From Caproicibacter sp002399225 (GTDB taxonomy: Bacteria > Bacillota > Clostridia > Oscillospirales > Acutalibacteraceae): a stretch of 39,497 nt of DNA. The translations under genes were made by a program, and so were the position numbers. The DNA lies in assembly GCA_036756705.1 (NCBI GenBank), contig DAIOKN010000022.1, positions 1-39,497 of the forward strand. The letters run 5' to 3'. This document shows positions 16,594 to 24,973 of the stretch, piece after piece; the first letter of the stretch is position 1, and the number at the start of each line of letters is the position of its first letter. The notes under the pieces are model-generated. The model was not told the DNA's origin. It was given only the letters and a program-made list of their open reading frames with translations, and did no database searches.

Positions 16594-17499
16594 TTATTCG
16601 CCGCGCCGGAACAGCCGGAGCACACAGAGCTGACCGCTTTCCACCCGGCCAAGCCCAAGGAATTCATCCTCCGGGCCTTTCACGCGGAACGTGCCCTGCA
16701 CGGGCTCCGGCTCCCGGCGCAGGGCCGTCCGCTCCAGATCCAGCGCCCCGCCATTTAAAAACCGCACCGTCTGCGCCGGCGACACGGCGACGGTCGGAAA
16801 ACCGGAAAACAGAGTTTCGACCGGCAGGAGCCGTTCCGCCAGGCGGCCTTTCGCGGCAAGAGTCTTTGCCTGCGGCAGCGTCATGCTGTCGCTCAGCGTG
16901 AAACCGCAGGCCCGCGTCCGGCGAAGGGCGGTCATCACGCCGTAAGTATGCAGTGCCTCCCCCAAGTCCGCACAGAGCGTGCGGACGTAGGTTCCCTTTG
17001 AACATGCGATCCGAAGCGTGCCGCTGCGGTCCGTTTCATCATAAGAGAGAAGATCCAGCCGGCCGACGGTTACGCGCCGCGGCCTGCGCTCGACTTCGAT
17101 CCCGCGCCGTGCCAGCTCATAAAGGCGCTTTCCGCCGACGCTGACCGCCGAAACCATCGGCGGCACCTGCCAGATCTCACCGCGGAACGCCGCAAGGGCC
17201 GATTCCACCTGCGCCCTGGTTGCGCCGCGGCCGCTTTCCGCGGTCTTTTTCCCTGTGGCGTCCTGGGTGTCGGTGGCGTATCCCAGGCGGAACGCCGCCT
17301 CGTACTCTTTCTCGGTATCCGGCAGCAGCGCGCACGCGCGCGTCGCGCAGCCGAGCAGGAGCGGGAGTACGCCCGTCGCCATCGGGTCAAGCGTTCCGGT
17401 ATGCCCGATTTTCTTCTCATGGGCCAGGCCGCGCATGACGGCCACCGCGTCAAAAGAGGTGAACCCCGCCGGCTTATCCAAAACCAGGACCCCGTTCAT
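16594..17499 (-). CDS. truB: tRNA pseudouridine(55) synthase
   Basis: Makes pseudouridine 55 in the T-loop of tRNAs. 301 residues with KPAGFTSFDAV at the N-terminus, the catalytic aspartate in GHTGTLDPMATGVLPLL, the YEAAFRLGYATDTQDATG block, and the RIACSKGTYVRTLCADLG block. A C-terminal PUA-like extension completes the usual length. Its ATG overlaps the nrnA stop by four bases, so the pair is translationally coupled. Confidence 0.97.
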   Translation of the reverse strand: MNGVLVLDKPAGFTSFDAVAVMRGLAHEKKIGHTGTLDPMATGVLPLLLGCATRACALLPDTEKEYEAAFRLGYATDTQDATGKKTAESGRGATRAQVESALAAFRGEIWQVPPMVSAVSVGGKRLYELARRGIEVERRPRRVTVGRLDLLSYDETDRSGTLRIACSKGTYVRTLCADLGEALHTYGVMTALRRTRACGFTLSDSMTLPQAKTLAAKGRLAERLLPVETLFSGFPTVAVSPAQTVRFLNGGALDLERTALRREPEPVQGTFRVKGPEDEFLGLGRVESGQLCVLRLFRRGE

Positions 17500-18458
17500 C
17501 CAAGCGTCTCCAAGTATTCGCGTACCGCGCGGAGCATCTGCTCCTTTGCCTTTTCAAACGGCGGGTTCAGGGTGCAGCCCGCGGCTCCCTTGTGACCGCC
17601 GCCGCCGAATTTTTCGCAGATTTTGGAGGCGTTGGCCGGCGGAAGCGCGCGTAGCGACACCTTCCAGCCCCCGTCCTCTTTTTCGCGCATCGTTACGCCG
17701 ACCAGGACCCCTACGATTCCACGCGGGATCGTCGCAAGGCCGTCAAGGTCGTCCTCCGCCGCGCCGGATTCGCGGATCATCTTCTGTGACAGGACAATCA
17801 GCGCAACTTTTCCCCCGCAGTCATATTCGATGGATTCCAGCACCCGGCGTTCCATGTCGAGCCGCGCGCGGCTTTTGGTGTCGAACATCTTCCGGTTGAT
17901 CGTCGGCGCATTGATGCCTGTTTCGACCAAATTCGCCGCGATGCGGTAAGTGCGTGGGGTCACGTTGATATATTGAAAGCATCCGGTGTCCGTTGTGATC
18001 CCGGTGTAAAGCGGCTCCGCAAGATCCGGGGTGATGGCGATTCCCATCTCGCCCAAAAGATCGTAGATGATCTCGCAGGTCGCCGCCGCCTGCGGATTCA
18101 GGCAGGTCTCGGCAGCATATCCTGTATTGGACGGGTGGTGGTCGATGCAGAGATCCACTTTTCCGCCCCACTGCGGCTGCAAATCTCCCAGCAGTTTTTC
18201 ATCGGCGATATCCACTGCCGCGACAAGATCCGGCTGAAAGTCGTCGTCCGGCAGATCCCGGAACAAAAAGGCGTATTTTGGCCCGATTTTATCCGGGCAG
18301 CGGATCGCCGCGCGTTTTCCCATTCGGCGCAGGCCCCGGCACAAGGCCGAGGCGCCGCCGAGCGTGTCCCCATCCGGGGACTGGTGGCTCAGAATCAGCA
18401 CTTTTTTCGCCTTTTCCAGCCGCGCGGCCGTTTCCTTAATCCCGATTTTCCCGCTCAT
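17496..18458 (-). CDS. nrnA: Bifunctional oligoribonuclease and PAP phosphatase, DHH family
   Basis: DHH/DHHA1 phosphoesterase that degrades very short RNA (nanoRNA) and dephosphorylates pAp. 320 residues: SHQSPDGDTLG at about 24-34, VDIAD at about 84-88, the DHHPSN motif at about 109-114, then the DHHA1 domain with the GGGGHKGAAG signature near the C-terminus. Its start overlaps the rbfA end by 23 bases. The position between rbfA and truB is a recurring Firmicutes arrangement. Confidence 0.94.
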   Translation of the reverse strand: MSGKIGIKETAARLEKAKKVLILSHQSPDGDTLGGASALCRGLRRMGKRAAIRCPDKIGPKYAFLFRDLPDDDFQPDLVAAVDIADEKLLGDLQPQWGGKVDLCIDHHPSNTGYAAETCLNPQAAATCEIIYDLLGEMGIAITPDLAEPLYTGITTDTGCFQYINVTPRTYRIAANLVETGINAPTINRKMFDTKSRARLDMERRVLESIEYDCGGKVALIVLSQKMIRESGAAEDDLDGLATIPRGIVGVLVGVTMREKEDGGWKVSLRALPPANASKICEKFGGGGHKGAAGCTLNPPFEKAKEQMLRAVREYLETLG

Positions 18459-18804
18459 TCCGCTCCTCCTTCAGGTCGTTTAGAATCCTAGAAATGTTCG
18501 CGCCGTATTCGATAGAATCCGTCGCCCTAAAAACCAGCGCCGGAACCTTGCGCAGAGAAAGACGGCTGCCCAGTTCGTGCCGGATATAGCCGGAGGCGGA
18601 TTTTAAGCCTTTCACAGCCTCTTTGGCCCGGTCCACCCCTTCCATTGCGCTGATATAGACGGTACAGTAAGACAGGTCGTTCGTCACTTCAACCCGGACG
18701 ATGCTGATCAAGCCCTGAACCCGCGGATCCTTTAGCTCACGGAAAATTGCCGTCAGCTCCCGTTTGATATCCTCCGTGACACGTCCCAGTTTATGCCCGG
18801 CCAT
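18436..18804 (-). CDS. rbfA: Ribosome-binding factor A
   Basis: Late maturation factor for the 30S subunit acting on 16S 5'-end processing. 122 residues, KH-like fold, with typical RVTEDIKRELTAIFRELKDPRV, VEVTNDLSYCTVYIS and RHELGSRLSLRKVPALVF blocks. It follows infB by 52 bases containing a terminator-like hairpin, with GGGGGGTGA as the ribosome site. Confidence 0.97.
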   Translation of the reverse strand: MAGHKLGRVTEDIKRELTAIFRELKDPRVQGLISIVRVEVTNDLSYCTVYISAMEGVDRAKEAVKGLKSASGYIRHELGSRLSLRKVPALVFRATDSIEYGANISRILNDLKEERNERENRD

Positions 18805-18824
18805 GTTTCATTCACCCCCCTGAA

Positions 18825-18849
18825 AAAGCCCGCGCACAAGGGCGGGCGG
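18825..18849 (-). terminator. Terminator-like hairpin between infB and rbfA
   Basis: GCCCGC and GCGGGC (18830-18835, 18844-18849) with an 8-base loop, followed on the minus strand by five T residues, inside an otherwise tightly packed operon. It may partially reduce expression of rbfA and later genes. Confidence 0.6.
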
Positions 18850-18856
18850 ATTTCAA

Positions 18857-21346
18857 TTATTCGTGGTATTCTTCCATCTCAAAAGCCTCGAGGATATCCC
18901 CTTCCTTGAGGTCGTTGTACTTTTCCAGCACGATGCCGCAGTCATATCCTTCCGCGACTTCTTTCGCGTCGTCTTTAAACCGTTTGAGCGACGCAATCTT
19001 GTCTTCCGCAACGACGATGCCGTCGCGGACAATGCGAATCTGCGCCGTGCGCGTGATTTTGCCGGTTGTAACATGGCAGCCGCCGACGGTGCCGACGCTG
19101 CTGATGCGGTAAACCTGGCGAATCTCCGCTTTTCCAAGGTCTGCTTCGCGGTACTTCGGGGCAAGCATCCCCTTCATGGCGTCGCCGATCTCGTTGATGC
19201 AGTCGTAAATCACGCGGTAGAGCCGCATATCTACGCCGTCGCGTTTCGCGTTCTCCTCCGCGACCGGGTCGGGCCTTACATTAAAGCCCACGATAATCGC
19301 GTTGGAGGCCGAGGCCAGCATGACATCCGACTCGTTGATGGCACCGACACCGCTGTGGATCACGCTGACGCGGACTTCGTCGTTCGAAAGTTTTTCAAGC
19401 GACTGGCAAACCGCTTCGACGGAACCTTGAACATCCGCCTTGACAATCAGGTGCAGTTCCTTCATGTCGCCCTGCTGCATCTGTTCAAACAGGTTGTCAA
19501 GTGTCACCTTGGTGCGCGAGTTGAACTTCTCTTCCTTCCGCTCGTTGCGGCGCTGCTCGACCAGTTCGCGCGCGAGGCGTTCATCCGAAACGGTGTTGAA
19601 AATATCGCCGCCCGTCGGCACATCGTCCAGGCCTGTGATCTCCACCGGAACACTTGGCCCCGCCGAGGCGATCGTTTTTCCGTTTTCATCCGTCATGGCG
19701 CGCACGCGGCCAACCGTAGTGCCGGCGACGAGGATATCTCCCTGGCGCAGGGTCCCGTTCTGAACCAGCATGGTGGCGACCGGCCCGCGCCCTTTGTCAA
19801 GCTTTGCCTCAATGACCGTGCCTTTTGCCGCGCGGTCGGGGTTTGCCTTCAGCTCTTTCATATCGGCGACCAGCAGGATCATCTCCAGCAGTTCTTTAAT
19901 CCCGGTCTTTTTCACCGCCGAAACCTGAACGCATGGGACGTCGCCGCCCCATTCCTCCGGAACCAGGCCGTATTTTGTCAGGCCTTCCATGACCATCTGC
20001 GGGTTTGCGCCCGGCTTATCCATCTTGTTGATTGCAACGATGATCGATACCTTCGCGGCCTGCGCATGGTGAATGGCCTCCACCGTCTGCGGCATGATGC
20101 CGTCGTCTGCGGCGACGACCAGCACCGCGATATCCGTCACCTGGGCGCCGCGGGCACGCATGGTAGTGAAGGCTTCATGGCCCGGGGTGTCAAGGAAGGT
20201 GACGTCCCGGCCGTTTACTTTCACCTGGTAGGCGCCGATATGCTGCGTGATGCCGCCGGCTTCTGTCGAGGTAACATTCGTGTGGCGGATCGCGTCGAGC
20301 AAACTGGTCTTGCCGTGATCGACATGGCCCATCACGACGATGACGGGCGCGCGTGGCACCAGATTGTCGTCTTTGTCTTCACTGTCGTCGATGATCTGAT
20401 CCTCAATGGTCACGATGACTTCTTTCTGCACTTTCGCGTGGAACTCCATGGCTGCCAGCGAAGCAGTGTCGAAATCGATCACATCGTTGACGGTGGCGAA
20501 CACACCCATGCCCATCAGCTTTTTAATGACCTCCGCAGCTGTTGCCTTCAGGCGGAGCGCCAGTTCGCCGACCGTGATCTGGTCGGGGATTTGCACGGTG
20601 ATCGGTTTGGCTTTGCGCTCCATCGCAATGCGGCGCAGGCGCTCCGCTTCGGTTTCTCTGCGGGCGTTGCGGGGTCTGCGGCGGTATTGAGAGCTGCGCT
20701 GAGTCAGTTTCTGTTTTTTCACCACATTGTCGTTCGGCTTGACCTTTTCAGAGGCAAGGCGATCATATTTTTCATTGTATTTGTCCAGTTCCACATGGGA
20801 AGCATGCGTGTCCACAATTCTTCCTGCGGGGCGCTGAACGGTGTTTCCGGTTCCCAGGCGGATGCTTTTCTGCTGCGGGCGGCGCGGCTGTTTCCGTTCA
20901 TTCTGGGTGTTCTGCGCATTCCGGTTTCCGCTGGGGTTCTGCTGCTGCCCGGGGCGCTGGCGGGGACCGCCGTGCTGTTGTGTGGGGCGCGGGCGGTTTT
21001 CAGAGGATTGCCTCTTGTTTTCAGTTCTTTTCCCGTCATTTCTGTGGGGTGCGGGCGAGGAGGAGGCAGAGCGGGGCACCGGCGCAGGCTGGGCGCGGAC
21101 CGCAACATCAGGATGTTCCGGTTCCACGACCGGCTCCCGCCGGCTGGCCTGTGCAAAATAGGTGTCCAGGTTATCTGCGCTATGGTCTTGGGTAAATTTT
21201 TCAAATACGATATCCAGTTCGTTTTCCGTCAAAGCGGTCATATGCTTTCTGGTTTCCCCGGTATACTTCTGCAAGGTGTCAATCACATCCTTGTTCGGGA
21301 CGTTCAGGTCCTTCGCAACCTCGTGAACCCTGTATTTAATCATCAT
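18857..21346 (-). CDS. infB: Translation initiation factor IF-2
   Basis: GTPase that places initiator tRNA on the 30S subunit and promotes subunit joining. 829 residues: an N-terminal IF2_N-like domain (VHEVAKDLNVPNKDVIDTL), a long low-complexity Arg/Pro/Gln/Asn-rich linker (about 75-230), a second IF2_N module (ITVGELALRLKATAAEVIKKLMGMG), then the G domain: GHVDHGKT (G1), DTPGH (G3), NKMD (G4), followed by domains II-IV. GGAGG lies upstream of the ATG. It begins 15 bases after ylxQ. Confidence 0.98.
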   Translation of the reverse strand: MMIKYRVHEVAKDLNVPNKDVIDTLQKYTGETRKHMTALTENELDIVFEKFTQDHSADNLDTYFAQASRREPVVEPEHPDVAVRAQPAPVPRSASSSPAPHRNDGKRTENKRQSSENRPRPTQQHGGPRQRPGQQQNPSGNRNAQNTQNERKQPRRPQQKSIRLGTGNTVQRPAGRIVDTHASHVELDKYNEKYDRLASEKVKPNDNVVKKQKLTQRSSQYRRRPRNARRETEAERLRRIAMERKAKPITVQIPDQITVGELALRLKATAAEVIKKLMGMGVFATVNDVIDFDTASLAAMEFHAKVQKEVIVTIEDQIIDDSEDKDDNLVPRAPVIVVMGHVDHGKTSLLDAIRHTNVTSTEAGGITQHIGAYQVKVNGRDVTFLDTPGHEAFTTMRARGAQVTDIAVLVVAADDGIMPQTVEAIHHAQAAKVSIIVAINKMDKPGANPQMVMEGLTKYGLVPEEWGGDVPCVQVSAVKKTGIKELLEMILLVADMKELKANPDRAAKGTVIEAKLDKGRGPVATMLVQNGTLRQGDILVAGTTVGRVRAMTDENGKTIASAGPSVPVEITGLDDVPTGGDIFNTVSDERLARELVEQRRNERKEEKFNSRTKVTLDNLFEQMQQGDMKELHLIVKADVQGSVEAVCQSLEKLSNDEVRVSVIHSGVGAINESDVMLASASNAIIVGFNVRPDPVAEENAKRDGVDMRLYRVIYDCINEIGDAMKGMLAPKYREADLGKAEIRQVYRISSVGTVGGCHVTTGKITRTAQIRIVRDGIVVAEDKIASLKRFKDDAKEVAEGYDCGIVLEKYNDLKEGDILEAFEMEEYHE

Positions 21347-21361
21347 AGTATAAATTCCTCC

Positions 21362-21673
21362 TCAATCTTCCGCGCTCAGCGCGAGCAGCGTTGTTGCAAA
21401 CCCTATATCATTGATCGCAAGAACCCCCGTCCTTTTTCCAATTGCACAGCCGATTTCATCCATTGTTGCGTGCAGAAGCAATATTTTTACCTTTTTCCCC
21501 TCTGCGGCCGCGCGGACTGTGCGGACCGTGTGCGGGGAAAGATCCGCTGCAAGCAGAATCAGCGGGCATCCGCCCCGGCGCGCCGCCTCCCGCACAGCGT
21601 CGCTGCCAAGAAAGAGTCTTCCAGCGCGCCGGGCAAGTCCGAGCAGAGAGAGCAGCCGGTCATTTTTCCCCAT
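21362..21673 (-). CDS. ylxQ: L7Ae/L30e-family RNA-binding protein
   Basis: 103 residues of the L7Ae/L30e/S12e/Gadd45 fold: LLGLARRAGRLFLGSDAVREAARRGGCPLILLAADLSPHT, then the C-terminal KKVKILLLHATMDEIGCAIGKRTGVLAI. Equivalent to B. subtilis YlxQ, a probable kink-turn RNA binder in the nusA-infB operon. Its start overlaps the end of ylxR by 14 bases. Its RNA target is not evident from the sequence. Confidence 0.9.
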   Translation of the reverse strand: MGKNDRLLSLLGLARRAGRLFLGSDAVREAARRGGCPLILLAADLSPHTVRTVRAAAEGKKVKILLLHATMDEIGCAIGKRTGVLAINDIGFATTLLALSAED

Positions 21674-21929
21674 CCAATTCCTCCTCCAGGCGGTCGTAAA
21701 CCTCGTCAGGAATCCGGCACGAAAAAGCTTTTTCCAGCCTTCTGGCCTTGCGGGCGGCTTTCAGGCACTCCGGATTTCTGCAAACATAGGCGCCCCGCCC
21801 GGATTTGCGGCCGGTCGTATCCAGAGAAATCTCCCCTTCGGGGGACTTTACAACGCGGACCAGTTCCTTTTTCGGTTTCATCTGGCCGCATCCGGCACAC
21901 ATACGCAGCGGAATCTTTCTCTTCTGCAT
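21660..21929 (-). CDS. ylxR: YlxR family (DUF448) RNA-binding protein
   Basis: 89 residues from the chosen start. Has the family hallmarks RMCAGCGQMKPKKELVRVV, GRKSGRGAYVC and CLKAARKARRLEKAF, a small basic fold that is reported in some bacteria to be nucleoid- or RNA-associated. The frame opens at 21950, but MQKRKIPLRMCAGC at 21929 is the usual beginning and AAAGGGCGGG lies upstream. Lies between nusA and ylxQ as in other Firmicutes. Confidence 0.9.
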   Translation of the reverse strand: MQKRKIPLRMCAGCGQMKPKKELVRVVKSPEGEISLDTTGRKSGRGAYVCRNPECLKAARKARRLEKAFSCRIPDEVYDRLEEELDGEK

Positions 21930-21950
21930 CACAACCCGCCCTTTCGGCAA

Positions 21951-23045
21951 TTATTTTTCTTCGTTTTCTTCCACAGGCTTTTTAGGCGCTTCTTTTTCCG
22001 GTTCGTCGTAAAAGCCGCTTTCCGGCTTAATGTCGATTTTCCAGCCTGTCAGTCTAGCGGCAAGACGGGCATTCTGGCCCTTGTTCCCAATGGCAAGGGA
22101 AAGCTGGTCGTCCGGCACTGCGACCCGGCAGGCGCGGGAACCATCTTCCGCCGGGACGACGTCCACAACGCTCGCCGGGGAAAGCGCGGAGGCGATGAAC
22201 TGCTTCGGATCGTCGCTGTACTGGACGATGTCGATCTTTTCGCCGCCGAGCTCTGAAACGATGCGGTTGACGCGCATCCCTTTCGCGCCGATGCAGGAAC
22301 CGACCGCATCCACATCCGGATTATGGCTCAGGACAGCGATCTTTGTGCGGGAACCCGCTTCGCGTGAAACGGCCTTGATTTCGACCGTTCCGTCGTAGAT
22401 TTCCGGCACTTCCTCTTCAAAGAGGCGCTTGACCAGATCCGGGTGAATGCGGCTGATAATCGCGCGTGGGCCGCGCTCCGTATCCTTGACATCCGCAACA
22501 TACACCTTAATGTGGTCACCTTCCTGCAGCTTTTCCCCCGCCACCTGTTCCGATTTGGGCAGCACGGCCTCCGCCCTGCCGATGGTCAGCGTGGCGGCGC
22601 CGGAGCGCGGATCAACCCGCTCGACCACGGCGCTGACCAGTTCCTGATGCTTGCTTTCAAATTCCTGAAGCAGCCGGCTGCGTTCGCCGTCACGGATACC
22701 CTGCCGGATGATGTTCCGCGCCGTCTGCGCGGCGATGCGCCCAAAATCCTTGGTGTTGAGGGGAACGGCGACGATATCGCCCAGACCCGTGGCCGGATCG
22801 ATTTCGCGCGCCTTTGCCAGCGTGATTTCCTTTCCCTTTTCCGTTATGTCCTCAACGACGGTCTTGCGCAGGTAAACTTCAAAGTTTTTTTTCGCCGGAT
22901 CCATGTTTACCACGCAGTCCTCGTTGCCATAGCTGTTCTTGCAGGCGGTGACGATCGCTTTTTTGATCCGATCTACCATAAAATCGGCCGAAACGCCGCG
23001 CTCCTTTTCCAGCAGATTAAGGGCGTCAAAAATTTCGCTGTTCAT
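21951..23045 (-). CDS. nusA: Transcription termination/antitermination factor NusA
   Basis: Binds RNA polymerase and stimulates pausing and intrinsic termination, or antitermination at rRNA. 364 residues: N-terminal polymerase-binding domain (1 to about 130), S1 domain (about 135-200), then two KH domains (with GSCIGAKGMRVNRIVSELGGEKIDI and LAIGNKGQNARLAARLTGWKIDI). The acidic C-terminal repeats of proteobacterial NusA are absent, as expected for Firmicutes. Start overlaps the rimP stop by four bases. Confidence 0.97.
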   Translation of the reverse strand: MNSEIFDALNLLEKERGVSADFMVDRIKKAIVTACKNSYGNEDCVVNMDPAKKNFEVYLRKTVVEDITEKGKEITLAKAREIDPATGLGDIVAVPLNTKDFGRIAAQTARNIIRQGIRDGERSRLLQEFESKHQELVSAVVERVDPRSGAATLTIGRAEAVLPKSEQVAGEKLQEGDHIKVYVADVKDTERGPRAIISRIHPDLVKRLFEEEVPEIYDGTVEIKAVSREAGSRTKIAVLSHNPDVDAVGSCIGAKGMRVNRIVSELGGEKIDIVQYSDDPKQFIASALSPASVVDVVPAEDGSRACRVAVPDDQLSLAIGNKGQNARLAARLTGWKIDIKPESGFYDEPEKEAPKKPVEENEEK

Positions 23046-23545
23046 GTTGACTCATACTCCTTCAATTCATCGTCTTCCAGCAGACGCACCCAGGCGGTGT
23101 CCCGAAGAGGCACTGCGGCCGTTTCCCCGGAGTCGGCTTTCAGGCGCACCTGACCGTCCCCATACCCGCTGAGGACCCCTTGAAGATCCCTCGAGCCGTC
23201 CGGCATCGGGCGGATCAGCCGGACCGTCACGCGGGACCCCAGGCAGGCCCTGAAATGCTCTTCACGCCTCAGTTCCCGGTTGACCCCGGGCGAAGAAACC
23301 TCCAGGCAGTAGGATTCCTTGATCGGGTCCAGCTCATCCAGCGGCCCGTTGACCGCGCGGCTCATGGCTTCGCAGTCGTTGATACCTACCCCGCCGGGCT
23401 TGTCGATAAAAATTCTCAGGTACCAGGCTCCGCCTTCCTTTTCATAGCGGACATCCCAAATGGAAAGCCCCAGCTGCTGCGCATAAGGCAGGGCCAGTTT
23501 CCATACCGTACCCGAAACGCCCCCCGTTTTTCCTTTTCCGGCCAA
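23042..23545 (-). CDS. rimP: Ribosome maturation factor RimP
   Basis: 30S assembly factor. 167 residues with the conserved GLSIWDVRYEKEGGAWYLRIFIDKPGGVGINDCEAMSRAVN and YCLEVSSPGVNRELRREEHF blocks. The start codon is TTG at 23545, preceded by GGGGTGA six bases away. First gene of the nusA-infB operon, downstream of a promoter at 23620-23648 and a terminator-like leader hairpin. Confidence 0.94.
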   Translation of the reverse strand: MAGKGKTGGVSGTVWKLALPYAQQLGLSIWDVRYEKEGGAWYLRIFIDKPGGVGINDCEAMSRAVNGPLDELDPIKESYCLEVSSPGVNRELRREEHFRACLGSRVTVRLIRPMPDGSRDLQGVLSGYGDGQVRLKADSGETAAVPLRDTAWVRLLEDDELKEYEST

Positions 23546-23570
23546 AATGCTTCACCCCGCTATACAAACA

Positions 23571-23594
23571 AAAGAGCGGGTCACCCCACTCTTT
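23571..23594 (-). terminator. Attenuator-like hairpin in the rimP-nusA leader
   Basis: AAAGAGUGGG pairs with CCCGCUCUUU (10 bp, one G-U) around a GUGA tetraloop, followed by UUGUUUGU. It lies between the promoter and the rimP start. In B. subtilis the equivalent operon leader is known to carry a NusA-dependent terminator. Confidence 0.7.
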
Positions 23595-23619
23595 CATCCC
23601 ATCTGTAAAATGCTTTTTC

Positions 23620-23648
23620 ATTTTAGCATAGAAAACACAAAATTGCAA
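23620..23648 (-). promoter_or_regulatory. Promoter of the rimP-nusA-infB operon
   Basis: TTGCAA (23643-23648) - 17 bp - TAAAAT (23620-23625), with TGC before the -10, on the minus strand. Confidence 0.75.
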
Positions 23649-23669
23649 GAGAATTTAAGAAAGATTCCG

Positions 23670-24206
23670 CTATTCTTCCATCTGCTTGCCAAGAAATGCC
23701 GCTGCAACCTGCACCAGTTTCATTTGGGTTTCATCCGGAGCAGCCTGCGTCTCATCCTCCAGCAGAATGACGGCACCCATGACATCGCTTGAAGCCAGGA
23801 TTGGGCAGACGACGCTCGCCTTCCGGTCGATCCCTTCCACCGGCTGAAGCTTTTCCCCGCTGGCATTGACAAAAGTCCGCCGCGACTGCATACATTCTTC
23901 CAGTTCCGGCGTGATCCGGCGCTCCAGGTATTCTTTGCGGGAAACTCCGGCGGCGGCAACAATATGATCCCGGTCGCAAATCAACATAGGCAGGCCCGCC
24001 GTTCGATTCAGAACCTCCGCATATTGAAAGGCAAAAGTGGAAAGCTCCCCGACGGGGGAATATTTTTTAAAAATGACCCCTCCCTGCGAATCCGTGTAAA
24101 TCTCGAGGGCGTCCCCCTCACGGATGCGCAGGGTTCTGCGTATTTCCTTTGGTATTACGACACGGCCCAAGTCGTCGATTCTCCTGACTATTCCTGTGGC
24201 TTTCAA
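23670..24206 (-). CDS. spoVT: Stage V sporulation protein T
   Basis: AbrB-family transcriptional regulator of late forespore genes; its presence implies an endospore-forming lineage. 178 residues: an N-terminal swapped-hairpin DNA-binding domain (MKATGIVRRIDDLGRVVIPKEIRRTLRIREGD, residues 1-50) and a C-terminal GAF domain (about 56-178). The start codon is TTG with AGGAGGG seven bases upstream. Forespore promoters (sigma-G) are usual for this gene; only a weak TATAGTA-like element was found upstream, so none is called. Confidence 0.95.
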   Translation of the reverse strand: MKATGIVRRIDDLGRVVIPKEIRRTLRIREGDALEIYTDSQGGVIFKKYSPVGELSTFAFQYAEVLNRTAGLPMLICDRDHIVAAAGVSRKEYLERRITPELEECMQSRRTFVNASGEKLQPVEGIDRKASVVCPILASSDVMGAVILLEDETQAAPDETQMKLVQVAAAFLGKQMEE

Positions 24207-24339
24207 ATTAATTTCCCTCCTATGTGGTGATTTACAATCCTATTATCCGCAGGAAAAGCCTTACTATACAAGATTTAACAAGGTTGTTTTTGGAAATTGA
24301 TAGCAGTAAAACAGCGTGAGCGGCCCGGCGGCGCGGGAC

Positions 24340-24368
24340 TTGTCAACAGGAGAAAAGCGGGCTATAAT
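24340..24368 (+). promoter_or_regulatory. Promoter of the 24430 lipoprotein
   Basis: TTGTCA (24340-24345) - 17 bp - TATAAT (24363-24368), 61 bases before the GTG start. Confidence 0.75.
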
Positions 24369-24429
24369 GATTTTATCTTTTCGAATGCGTATCGTTGTCT
24401 TAGAAAAAAGGACCGATGGAGGGTTTACC

Positions 24430-24882
24430 GTGAAAAAAACTGCCGTGTTTCTCGCCGCCGTGTTCGCTACGGGCATTCTGTTTCTTTCCGCCTGTTCCGC
24501 GCGCAACCCGGCTTCCGCCGCTTCTTTTCAGAAAACAGCCGCATCCCTCGGATACAAGGTGACACAGGCGGCCGACACCTCTTATGGATCCGACACAAAA
24601 TCGCTGATTGCCGCAAAAAGCGGGTCTGATACACAGATCGCTTTCACCGTTTTCGCGGATGCTTCCACGGCGGAGGATCAGTTTTCTTCCCTGAAGCAGG
24701 ATCTGACGGCGACCGGTGGGAAAAGCGCGGTTGATGCAGATGCTTATAATAAATACACTGCGCAGAATGGCGAGCTTTATTACACCCTGGTGCGCATCGA
24801 CAACACGATGCTCAGCTGCAAGGGGACGGTCGCTAAAAAGGGAGAAATTGAGGATTTTATCAAAGCGATCAAATACGATTAG
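24430..24882 (+). CDS. Secreted lipoprotein of unknown function
   Basis: 150 residues from a GTG start with GGAGGG six bases upstream; the frame opens further upstream (24316) but without a ribosome site or signal-like start. The N-terminus VKKTAVFLAAVFATGILFLSAC is a lipoprotein signal with lipobox LSAC (Cys at about 22). The mature part of about 128 residues has a helix-strand layout, including a QIAFTVFADASTAEDQF segment and a C-terminal GEIEDFIKAIKYD helix. Family not recognised. Gene has its own promoter and terminator, so it is a single unit. Confidence 0.82.
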   Translation: MKKTAVFLAAVFATGILFLSACSARNPASAASFQKTAASLGYKVTQAADTSYGSDTKSLIAAKSGSDTQIAFTVFADASTAEDQFSSLKQDLTATGGKSAVDADAYNKYTAQNGELYYTLVRIDNTMLSCKGTVAKKGEIEDFIKAIKYD

Positions 24883-24897
24883 CGGAAAGACCGGAAA

Positions 24898-24945
24898 AAA
24901 GGGGCTGCTGCAAAATGGAAGTTTTGCAACAGCCCCTTTCCTTTT
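24898..24945. terminator. Bidirectional terminator, family hairpin
   Basis: AAAGGGGCTGCTGCAAAA pairs with TTTTGCAACAGCCCCTTT with one mismatch. It lies between the plus-strand lipoprotein and the end of the minus-strand rpe-rnf unit. Confidence 0.88.
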
Positions 24946-24973
24946 GAAAAGGCATTCCGTGCCTCAAAAAAGC

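Noticed and set aside
18863..21985. 1040-codon open frame on the plus strand
   Set aside because: Exactly antisense to infB, ylxQ and ylxR, whose motifs are complete. Long antisense frames are a GC-rich codon artefact.
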